Positions 25,856 through 34,602 of a stretch of 64,000 nucleotides of DNA are shown piece after piece. Under the pieces are notes generated by a model. It worked only from the letters and a program-made list of their open reading frames with translations, searched no databases and was not told the DNA's origin. Position 1 is the stretch's first letter. Each line of letters starts with the position of its first letter. The translations under genes and the position numbers were made by a program. Source of the stretch: CAZIGK01 sp964538615 (GTDB lineage: Bacteria; Pseudomonadota; Alphaproteobacteria; Rickettsiales; RI-342); assembly GCA_964538615.1 (NCBI GenBank), contig CAZIGK010000004.1, forward strand, positions 80,212-144,211. The letters are read 5' to 3'.

Positions 25856-28253
25856 ATGACCGATCAACAACCCTTCGCTGTGCTGCCTCTGCGCGATATC
25901 GTGGTCTTCCCAAGCATGATCGTGCCATTGTTCGTAGGGCGGGAAAAATCTGTCAAAGCTCTGGAAGATGTCGTCAATAACGATAAAAAAATCATGCTGG
26001 TCGCCCAAAAAGACGCCTCGCAGGATGAACCACGTGATAAAGACATCTATAGCTTTGGTACCATCGCCAGCGTCCTGCAACTGCTAAAACTACCGGATGG
26101 CACGGTGAAAGTGCTGGTGGAGGGAGAACGCCGCGCCCGCCTGCAAACCATCACCCAGCAAGACCCCTTTTTCATCGCAGATGTAGAGGTGGTGGAAGAC
26201 CAAACCTCCAGTGAACAGGAAGCCCGTGCGCTCATGCGCACTGTCATTACGGAACTTGAAGAATACGTCAAACTGAATAAAAAAATCCCTCCGGAGATTG
26301 TCGGCTCCCTCAGCCAAATCACCGATCCCGGCCGTCTGGCGGATACAGTCGCCTCACACATGTCTCTGAAAATTGATGAAAAACAGAATATTCTGGAAAT
26401 CACGGATGTGGTTGAGCGTCTGGAGCGCATCTATGCCTTAATGGAAGGTGAAATCGGGGTATTGACCACAGAAAAGCGCATCCGCTCCCGCGTCAAACGC
26501 CAAATGGAAAAAACCCAGCGCGAATATTATTTGAATGAGCAAATGAAAGCCATTCAGAAAGAACTGGGCGAAGGCGAGGATGGAAAAGACGAAATCGGTG
26601 AGCTGGAGGCGCGCATCGCCAAAACCAAACTCACACAGGAAGCAAAAGATAAGGCCAAAGCAGAAATTAAAAAACTCCGCATGATGAGTCCCATGTCAGC
26701 AGAAGCCTCAGTCGTGCGCAATTATCTGGACTGGCTGCTCGGTATCCCATGGAAAAAGAACAGCAAACTCAAGCATGATATCCACTTCGCGGAGGATGTG
26801 CTAAACGAAGATCATTACGGCTTAGAAAAAGTAAAAGAGCGCATTCTGGAATATCTGGCTGTTCAACAACGCACCCAAACTCTCAAAGGCCCCATTCTGT
26901 GCCTCGTTGGCCCTCCAGGCGTGGGAAAAACCTCGCTGGCGCGCTCCATCGCCCGAGCTACAGGCCGCAATTATATTCGCATGTCTCTGGGTGGCGTGCG
27001 CGATGAAGCGGAGATCCGTGGTCATCGCCGCACCTACATCGGCTCCATGCCGGGTAAACTCATACAAAGCATGAAGAAGGCCAAAACGTCCAATCCTCTC
27101 TTCCTGCTGGATGAAATTGACAAAATGGGACAAGATTTTCGTGGTGACCCAGCCTCCGCCCTGCTGGAGGTTCTGGATCCGGAACAAAACCAATTCTTCA
27201 ATGACCATTATCTGGAAGTGGATTACGATCTGTCCAAGGTCATGTTCCTCGCCACAGCTAACAGCCTGAACCTGCCGCACCCCCTGCTGGATCGCATGGA
27301 GATCATCCGTATTTCCGGCTACACGGAAGATGAAAAAGTAGAAATTGCAAAAACCCACCTCATCCCCAAGCAACGCAAGGATCATGGCCTGAAAGCGGAA
27401 GAATGGACAGTGGAAGATGCTGCTATCCGCGACCTCATCCGCTACTACACCCGCGAAGCAGGTGTGCGTAATCTGGAACGGGAAATTGCGCGCCTTGCCC
27501 GTAAAGCGGTGAAAGAAATCGTCTCCCACACAGAAGGCTCGCATAGCGTCAAGGTCACGCCCAAAAATCTGGGCACCTATTCCGGCGTGCGTAAGTTCAA
27601 TTACGGTCAGGCAGAAAAAGACGACCAAATCGGTGTGGTCACCGGCCTTGCCTATACGGAATATGGGGGAGACCTGCTGGCCATTGAAGCGGTGGCACTG
27701 CCCGGTAAAGGCAAAATGACCATCACGGGTAAACTGGGAGAAGTCATGCAGGAATCCATTCAGGCAGCCTCCAGTTTTGTGAAATCCCGCTGTCTGGACT
27801 ACGGCATCATTCCCCCTGATTATCAGGAAAAAGACATCCACGTACACGTGCCGGAAGGTGCCACCCCGAAAGATGGCCCCTCCGCTGGTATCGCCATGGT
27901 CACCACCATCGTGTCTCTTCTGGCCAGTGTTCCGGTGAAAAAAGACGTCGCCATGACCGGGGAAGTGACCCTACGCGGNNNNNNNNNNNNNNNNGATCGG
28001 CGGTCTGAAAGAAAAACTGCTGGCGGCACTACGCGGCGGCATCAAAACGGTCATTATCCCGAAGGAAAATGAAAAAGACCTGCAAGAAGTGCCGGATAAC
28101 GTGAAAAAACACATGAAAATCATTCCTGTCAGCCATGTGGATGAAGTGCTGAAAATCGCACTCACCAAACCGCTGGAACGCCGGGAATGGAGTGCCGCCG
28201 AGGCAGCAGCAGCCGCTAAGGCCGCCGCCGCAGCGGAACTCACCAAACATTAA
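25856..28253 (+). CDS. lon: Lon protease, interrupted by an assembly gap
   Basis: Lon degrades misfolded and regulatory proteins. The start was set at MTDQQPFAVLPLRDIVVFP. The Walker A GPPGVGKT begins at residue 352 and the catalytic Ser is 676 (PKDGPSAGIAM). Sixteen N (27979-27994) sit between GEVTLRG and IGGLKEKLLAAL. Lon proteins have four residues there, so 12 missing bases would restore the frame; 16 N create a false frameshift. After the gap the frame continues to TAA at 28253 and contains the catalytic Lys of GGLKEK (about 719). The C-terminus is an Ala-rich tail. The gene is almost certainly intact, about 797 aa. Confidence 0.95.
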
Positions 28254-28525
28254 ACCTCAAGCCGGGGTGCACGCAAACCATGGGTTTTGCAGCACTCCCA
28301 GCGCGAGAATAGCAGGGTTGCAACGATCGGTGCGGCAATAAGGTAAAACGATCAGGTGTAAAGCACCAAAAGCCTATGCTCACATAAACGCAACAGCCCT
28401 GCTCTTCGCGGTTAGGAAACCACCACCCCACAGATTGAAGAACTCCTGCCCCGCATGGCGGTTGGATCAAACATGGCCTTTCGCCCCCTCCCGCATAACC
28501 GTCACGCAAGCTGCATATTCCACGG

Positions 28526-29197
28526 TTACGGCGCTTTTTCTTCCGGTGACTGCAAAGGCAAGGTGACGGTAAAAGCTCCCCGCAAGTCACCAGGCGCAAA
28601 GCCTACGGCTTTATCCTGCGGATATAACGCCAGAATTTTTTGATACAGTGCCGGTGCCACTTTTCCCCCATGACACATCACACAGCCTCCCGCCCCCATG
28701 GGAATCGCCTTGACATACCGCAATTGTGTCCCCTCCACACGATAAGCTTCCATACCCTTCGTACGTTCTCCCGCCTGTATTCGCTGCAAAAAACCTTCCA
28801 GTTGTTGCTGTTCCCATGCGTTTGGTACATTGGCAGGGTTCCGGCGTTTCAACGCAATACGCCCCACCTCAGCCCCCATTGTCTCTGATACCCGCTTCGT
28901 CACTGGCAACGCCTTTTCATGACAATGCCGTAACGCATGCATCGGCCCCCCCACTTTCATAGCGGAACGTATTTCGCTCTTCAATTCCTTCTGCAAGACA
29001 GCCGTCACTTCACGTGCCTTCAGTAAGGTTGCCTGCACTCGCGCATCCTCGGTTCCTTTCCCATCCTCCGCTCCCATGACAGGGCTCACCAGAATCGCTG
29101 CATGGAAAGCCAGACAGACCATTACACTACGTATCATTCTGTAATAGCTTTGGTTTAACATCCTATGGGGTACAACCACACTCATTGCCATTCTCAC
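28526..29197 (-). CDS. DUF3365 (Tll0287-like) c-type haem protein
   Basis: The 223-aa protein has an N-terminal hydrophobic export signal (MVCLAFHAAILVSPVMGAE) and a C-terminal Tll0287/DUF3365-type domain. That domain carries one haem-binding motif, CVMCHG, and the conserved region RNPANVPNAWEQQQLEGF. It is probably a periplasmic haem-binding sensor or redox protein standing alone, here without an attached kinase. ATGs further downstream would also keep the signal sequence. Confidence 0.8.
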   Translation of the reverse strand: MRMAMSVVVPHRMLNQSYYRMIRSVMVCLAFHAAILVSPVMGAEDGKGTEDARVQATLLKAREVTAVLQKELKSEIRSAMKVGGPMHALRHCHEKALPVTKRVSETMGAEVGRIALKRRNPANVPNAWEQQQLEGFLQRIQAGERTKGMEAYRVEGTQLRYVKAIPMGAGGCVMCHGGKVAPALYQKILALYPQDKAVGFAPGDLRGAFTVTLPLQSPEEKAP

Positions 29198-29475
29198 ACA
29201 AGGGTTTACCTAATATATTAGATAAACCTAAATTGTTCAACCACTCTCCACCTCTTTTTCTCACCCCTATTGGCTTTTCCCCCAAAAACACGCTTTGTGA
29301 CAGGCCAAACCAAGGAACACGGTGTAAGCGGTGGGCATTGTAACACTCTCATTTTACGCGCATTTGTTGCTGCTCATTGACTTGATTGACCTCCCGATTG
29401 AAGGATTCATGGCCATGGTAAAAACGTAATAAAACCAAAGCGATAACCATGTGGTTGCAGGAAAATCTGCAGAGA

Positions 29476-30657
29476 TTAGCGAGGTGAGCCAACAATCTTA
29501 GGCAGCATCTCCGCAAGGAAGGTTTCCAGATTTACCATCTGGACGCCGTCCTTCGTTGGGTAGGATTCACCTGACTCAGAGATAACAAAACTCTGCTCTG
29601 GCTCTACATCCTTGATCACTTCAAAAAACCCTTTCGAGATTCCGGCTCCTTGGCTGCGCTTGATTTCCGCGCAGTAGCGTTTGCCATTTGGGGCAACCAG
29701 TATTGCGTCGCTTTCCGCACCTTTATGCGTGCGGTAGAAATAGATTTTACCCTGACCTCCAGAACATCTGCGTATTTGCTCTAGCACATAGCCTTCCCAT
29801 GAAGCGCCAACGGCTACATGCCCCAACAACTGCTCTGTATCCTGAATCCCCAGCAGGTGATGCAGTATGCCGGTGTCACGCAAATACAGCTTCGGCTGTT
29901 TCACCAGCCGCTTACTAATGTTTACAAAATAGGGCTGCAATCTCGTGATAATAAATCCACCTTCCAGCAGATCGAGATAACGGCTAACGGTTGGTACACT
30001 CACACCAAGAGCGCGGCTCAAATCGCTCTGGTTTAATATCTGTCCGTGCAGGCTTGCTATCATCTCCAGCATTCGCGTGACAAGCGGCGGCGATATCTGA
30101 TGCCCTAACTCCTGCAAATCTCGCTGCACAAAGGTTTCAGTGAATGATTTCAGCCAGCGCTGAGCATGAGCAGGATTACCTGCAAGCATTCCTTTCGGAA
30201 ACCCTCCAAAAAACCAGTGATGATGCAGTGAAACCGTTCCTTTCGCTTCCAGCCACGAGAACGGGGTTAACTCGTTATACGCAATGCGCCCAGCCAAACT
30301 TTCAGAACTGCCTTTAATCATTTGTGGAGAAGCAGAGCCAAGCAGAATATATCTTGCTGGTCTGCGATCCATATCAATCATTGCACGAAGCAGAGCAAAC
30401 AGCTCTGGCATGCGTTGCACTTCGTCAATAACAACGCATTTATCCTGATGATATTTCAGGTACGTTTCCGCATCTTCGAGCTTTCTGCGATCCGAATCCA
30501 GTTCAAGGTCAAGATAGATGCTCTTTGCATCATCCAGCTGCGCGATTATATGCTTTGCCAGCGTTGTTTTTCCAGCCTGACGTGGCCCTACAATCCCCAC
30601 CACAGGGAAATATTCAAGGTCTTGTAAAATCTGTTTTATGGCATGGCGTTTTAACAT
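29476..30657 (-). CDS. AAA_14/DUF4143 family ATPase
   Basis: The 393-aa protein has a Walker A (GPRQAGKTTLAKHI, about 24-37), a Walker B CVVIDEVQRMPEL, the sensor phrase LLGSASPQMIKGSSESLAGR and a C-terminal DUF4143 domain (VGASWEGYVLEQIRR, YFYRTHKGAESDAIL, CAEIKRSQG) that looks nuclease-like. These ATPases are common, horizontally mobile, and of unclear role. It lies directly beside the CRISPR array, but nothing in the sequence ties it functionally to Cas9. Confidence 0.85.
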   Translation of the reverse strand: MLKRHAIKQILQDLEYFPVVGIVGPRQAGKTTLAKHIIAQLDDAKSIYLDLELDSDRRKLEDAETYLKYHQDKCVVIDEVQRMPELFALLRAMIDMDRRPARYILLGSASPQMIKGSSESLAGRIAYNELTPFSWLEAKGTVSLHHHWFFGGFPKGMLAGNPAHAQRWLKSFTETFVQRDLQELGHQISPPLVTRMLEMIASLHGQILNQSDLSRALGVSVPTVSRYLDLLEGGFIITRLQPYFVNISKRLVKQPKLYLRDTGILHHLLGIQDTEQLLGHVAVGASWEGYVLEQIRRCSGGQGKIYFYRTHKGAESDAILVAPNGKRYCAEIKRSQGAGISKGFFEVIKDVEPEQSFVISESGESYPTKDGVQMVNLETFLAEMLPKIVGSPR

Positions 30658-30745
30658 ATCATCATATTATAACGGCGAAATCTTAAAATCAAAACTTAAG
30701 ACTTCTACCTTCCTATATGGGAAACAATCGACTAATTCATTGTTT

Positions 30746-30874
30746 TTATTTGCTTTCCGATAAAACAGCCTTCCTCCCCGTGAATCTCTCCCAGCGCTTC
30801 ACAATCACGTCACAGAAAATCGGATCGAGTTCGATCAGCCGCGCTTGGCGCTTTACGGGTTGACCGTTTCTCAT
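30746..30874 (-). pseudogene. C-terminal scrap of a DNA methyltransferase
   Basis: On the minus strand the frame reads RQARLIELDPIFCDVIVKRW and then ERFTGRKAVLSESK before TAA at 30746. The phrase ARLIELDP.(Y/F)CDVI..RW is the C-terminal end of phage-type DNA adenine or cytosine methyltransferases. Everything upstream is missing: the frame runs into the outermost, degenerate CRISPR repeat, within which it even finds an ATG (30874). It is a gene remnant truncated by the array. Confidence 0.6.
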
Positions 30875-33195
30875 CGGTTGCTACAATCCATCGACAAACT
30901 CGCCGCACTGCGGATAAGTTGCGGGTTGACCGTTTCTCATCGGTTGCTACAATCAATTATTCCGGCGCATTGATGGTGTTTTTGTTGCGGGTTGACCGTT
31001 TCTCATCGGTTGCTACAATACGCACAACTTGACCGTTAATCAACAGCTGTTGCGGGTTGACCGTTTCTCATCGGTTGCTACAATTTTTTGTGGGAACCGA
31101 CACCGCGAAAGACAGTTGCGGGTTGACCGTTTCTCATCGGTTGCTACAATCTTCGGGGATGCCGTCATCATAGGTATCGTGTTGCGGGTTGACCGTTTCT
31201 CATCGGTTGCTACAATTACAGGATGATTTGTTTGATGTGCTGGATGGTTGCGGGTTGACCGTTTCTCATCGGTTGCTACAATGAAATTGACAATGCCAAT
31301 CATGCCCGCTATGTTGCGGGTTGACCGTTTCTCATCGGTTGCTACAATCAACAGGCAGAGCGTTAGCCGCAATGGCGGGTTGCGGGTTGACCGTTTCTCA
31401 TCGGTTGCTACAATGCGGGCTGGACGACAAGCAACGCGTTGAGAGTTGCGGGTTGACCGTTTCTCATCGGTTGCTACAATTTTTAGACAAGTTGGAAAAA
31501 CATTCCTTTGGTTGCGGGTTGACCGTTTCTCATCGGTTGCTACAATCGACACGGTAAGCTGGAAGCGCAGCTTGCCGTTGCGGGTTGACCGTTTCTCATC
31601 GGTTGCTACAATACTTCAGTGCCAATATTTACTTGTGCATTTGTTGCGGGTTGACCGTTTCTCATCGGTTGCTACAATATGGGATTTGAGAGCCATCACT
31701 CGTTCTCCGTTGCGGGTTGACCGTTTCTCATCGGTTGCTACAATTTTGGCCAAGTGAATAGCCATGCCAGTTTTGTTGCGGGTTGACCGTTTCTCATCGG
31801 TTGCTACAATAGTGATGGTGATGCTGATGCCTGCGGGGGTGTTGCGGGTTGACCGTTTCTCATCGGTTGCTACAATTCAAAGCCATGCGTGACGAACTTT
31901 TGAAAGGTTGCGGGTTGACCGTTTCTCATCGGTTGCTACAATACATGGTAGTTTCCTTTCAACGGTTTAGGTGTTGCGGGTTGACCGTTTCTCATCGGTT
32001 GCTACAATGCATTAAGAGCAATGTCAGGCATTGATTCGGTTGCGGGTTGACCGTTTCTCATCGGTTGCTACAATACAAAATGTAGGTAAAGTATCGGATC
32101 TTCAGTTGCGGGTTGACCGTTTCTCATCGGTTGCTACAATTGTATGTAAATCTATCTGGTATGCACCAGTTGTTGCGGGTTGACCGTTTCTCATCGGTTG
32201 CTACAATGTGTCTACTGCGACTTTCTCTGCTAGCTCTGTTGCGGGTTGACCGTTTCTCATCGGTTGCTACAATTGAGCTGGAATCCACCTTCAAGGGCCT
32301 GTTGTTGCGGGTTGACCGTTTCTCATCGGTTGCTACAATTTCGGCTCGACCCGTTAAGCATAACGGAGTGTTGCGGGTTGACCGTTTCTCATCGGTTGCT
32401 ACAATCCGGGGAACAAAGGCGCTGCTACCTGCCGCGTTGCGGGTTGACCGTTTCTCATCGGTTGCTACAATCGGGGCTACCTAACCCTGACAATAAGGAG
32501 AGTTGCGGGTTGACCGTTTCTCATCGGTTGCTACAATGTTCGTAGCGGTGGTTCCACGCAAGCCCTGGTTGCGGGTTGACCGTTTCTCATCGGTTGCTAC
32601 AATCCTCGTTTGAGTCGGCTCTGGTTGCCTTTAGTTGCGGGTTGACCGTTTCTCATCGGTTGCTACAATCAGGCAGACTGTTGACGGGGTAGCAGGTGTG
32701 TTGCGGGTTGACCGTTTCTCATCGGTTGCTACAATACCTTCGTGCTCCGGCATCTCTCTAACCCAGTTGCGGGTTGACCGTTTCTCATCGGTTGCTACAA
32801 TCGGATGCGGAAAGCCTGAATGGACTTATCTGTTGCGGGTTGACCGTTTCTCATCGGTTGCTACAATAATCACTCGTAAAATAGGAGTGATGCATCAGTT
32901 GCGGGTTGACCGTTTCTCATCGGTTGCTACAATCATCGCTCGTAACGTCGGAGTGATGCATCAGTTGCGGGTTGACCGTTTCTCATCGGTTGCTACAATG
33001 ATATTAAACCATCTGGAGCAGTTGAACGTGTTGCGGGTTGACCGTTTCTCATCGGTTGCTACAATCACCAGCTTGATGGCACGGTGGTCGGCAAGTTGCG
33101 GGTTGACCGTTTCTCATCGGTTGCTACAATATCGCTGCTGCGCTGGACTGCGATGTGCTGTTGCGGGTTGACCGTTTCTCATCGGTTGCTACAAT
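30852..33195 (+). CRISPR. Type II-C CRISPR array, 36 repeats and 35 spacers
   Basis: The repeat is 36 bp, begins GTTGCGGGTTGACC and ends CGGTTGCTACAAT. I counted 36 copies with 35 spacers, mostly 30 bp, with three of 29 (from 31020, 33066 and 33131) and one of 31 (from 32141). The first repeat (30852-30887) differs at its 5' end (TTTAC instead of GTTGC); the others look identical. The tracrRNA anti-repeat pairs with the repeat as written, so crRNAs come from the plus strand, opposite to cas genes. Each repeat contains TTGACC, 16 bp, TACAAT preceded by TGC, an extended -10 promoter as described for Neisseria II-C arrays. The degenerate repeat at the cas-distal end suggests that spacers are added at the cas2 side. 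Confidence 0.97.
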
Positions 33196-33203
33196 CGGTC
33201 GTC

Positions 33204-33236
33204 GGCAAGTTTTTGATTCGCGGTTAAAAACTTGCC
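33204..33236 (+). terminator. Hairpin closing the CRISPR array
   Basis: A perfect 11-bp stem GGCAAGTTTTT/AAAAACTTGCC with an 11-base loop starts 9 bp after the last repeat. On either strand it could act as a terminator, separating array transcription (plus) from cas2 (minus, ending at 33262). It could also mark the acquisition boundary. Confidence 0.5.
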
Positions 33237-33261
33237 TTCGCCCGAAGAAAAAACACCCCCG

Positions 33262-33615
33262 CTACAGCAGTAAAAGCTGGTCACCCGGCTGGTTTTTTTG
33301 TGGCTTTTTGCCTGAATAATATTTAATATCGCCATACTGCTTATCTGTAATTGAAAGTATTTCCACCTTGCCCCGCGCAGGCAATTGTTTCGAAATGATA
33401 CGCTCCAACCGCTCTTTTTCTTCCTTGCCACTCACTGGCCGATAATACACAGAAAATTGCGTCATGGAAAAGCCCTGATCCAGCAAAAAGTTCCGAAAAC
33501 GCACATATTCCCGCTTCTCTTCTTTTTCCTGCGTTGGCAAATCAAACATCACTAATATCCACATAAGCTGATACGCGCTCCAATAAGTAGGGCGCTCCCC
33601 TTTTCGCCGCTTCAT
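33262..33615 (-). CDS. cas2: CRISPR endonuclease Cas2
   Basis: Cas2 forms the spacer-integration complex with Cas1. The 117-aa protein has the ferredoxin-like core WILVMFDLPTQEKEEKREY with the conserved Asp, and FLLDQGFSMTQFSVYYRPV. It overlaps cas1 by ATGA. An internal Met (MWILVMFDLP) is a possible alternative start. Confidence 0.93.
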   Translation of the reverse strand: MKRRKGERPTYWSAYQLMWILVMFDLPTQEKEEKREYVRFRNFLLDQGFSMTQFSVYYRPVSGKEEKERLERIISKQLPARGKVEILSITDKQYGDIKYYSGKKPQKNQPGDQLLLL

Positions 33616-34574
33616 ACCATTCCCCCCCAGCAGGATACATCCGGTATCTCTGCAATACGCAGGTTCGCTTGCCCCATTTCCAATGATTGTCTGTAACTCA
33701 CGGCCACATCCTGCAACGCAAGGGTCAGTGGGGTCAATCCGCGATCCCCGCGTAAATCCAGCTTCAATAAAGCTGTCAGGTGCTTCTTCGCCTCAGTGGT
33801 CACTTCCGCCTGCGGGTGCGTCATGCACCACTGCTTTACGGCGGCATCAACCAATGGACGATAGATTTCCATCATATCATCCACCAGACAAAAGGCATTG
33901 CGCTTATTGCTATGAAACACTCCTAGTGCGGGTTGCAACCCACAGCCACAAATGGCGCGTGCGGTGGCCGCACGCAACACGGCATAGCCATAGTTCAACA
34001 GCCGGTTCGCATCCTCTGCTTCAATATTACGGCTGAATTCCTCACCAAACAGTCCCTTCCAGTAAATACGCGCCGCATGCGCTTCTTTATTTCCTGCATC
34101 ACCGGAGGCCACCTCCCCCACCAACCCATACAGTTTCTCCGCTTTAACAGTATCCCCCAAAGCCTCCAACACCTCCGCCTGATGCCGAATCTTCGCTCGC
34201 ACCACCTGCTGCCATAACCGTTTTTTTAAGGGAAGACTGGCTTCAATCTGCCAATGCAGCACCTCCGTCCCCGCATGATACGCCTGATGCGGCAAATAAA
34301 GCCCCGTAGGGTGAAAGTTTTTACCACAAACAATCAGCGGAATGTTCCGCTCCGCCAGTTCCGCCAACAGGTTACGGCTGATGCTTCCCTGCGGCGCCGT
34401 CATCACCACCGCTTGTAACAAATCCAGCGGCACATCGCGGCGGGTTGGCTCTCCACCATCCGGTGGACGGGTATTTTCCACGCGCATAAAGCCGCGCCAC
34501 AGGCTGACATGGCTGCCGTTTTGCGCCAATTCCACCACATGTTCAACCACCGCACCCCTCCCTGCATACCGCAA
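33612..34574 (-). CDS. cas1: CRISPR integrase Cas1
   Basis: This is the integrase subunit for spacer acquisition. The 320-aa protein has the three metal-binding positions expected for Cas1: Glu164 (EAHAARIYW), His221 (GVFHSNKRNAF) and Asp232/Asp233 with Glu236 (LVDDMMEIYRP). EDANRLLNYGYAVLRA is the typical helix. It lies 28 bp after cas9 and overlaps cas2, giving the compact II-C operon cas9-cas1-cas2. Confidence 0.95.
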   Translation of the reverse strand: MRYAGRGAVVEHVVELAQNGSHVSLWRGFMRVENTRPPDGGEPTRRDVPLDLLQAVVMTAPQGSISRNLLAELAERNIPLIVCGKNFHPTGLYLPHQAYHAGTEVLHWQIEASLPLKKRLWQQVVRAKIRHQAEVLEALGDTVKAEKLYGLVGEVASGDAGNKEAHAARIYWKGLFGEEFSRNIEAEDANRLLNYGYAVLRAATARAICGCGLQPALGVFHSNKRNAFCLVDDMMEIYRPLVDAAVKQWCMTHPQAEVTTEAKKHLTALLKLDLRGDRGLTPLTLALQDVAVSYRQSLEMGQANLRIAEIPDVSCWGGMV

Positions 34575-34602
34575 ATGAAGGGGCCGATTACGGTCGCGTC
34601 AA

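Noticed and set aside
27979..27994. Programmed frameshift or pseudogene in lon
   Set aside because: The N-run has the wrong length; a 12-base gap gives a full-length Lon.
28240..28599. 119-aa minus-strand ORF after lon
   Set aside because: Cys/Pro/Arg-rich, no ribosome-binding site, overlaps the haem-protein gene; probably non-coding.
29476..30657. AAA_14/DUF4143 ATPase as a CRISPR accessory gene
   Set aside because: This family is common next to many unrelated genes; position alone is not evidence.
31040..31552. Long repetitive ORF on the minus strand (VATDEKRSTRN repeats) and similar plus-strand ORFs to 33171
   Set aside because: They are translations of the CRISPR repeats; the 66-bp period is a multiple of three, so frames stay open by chance.
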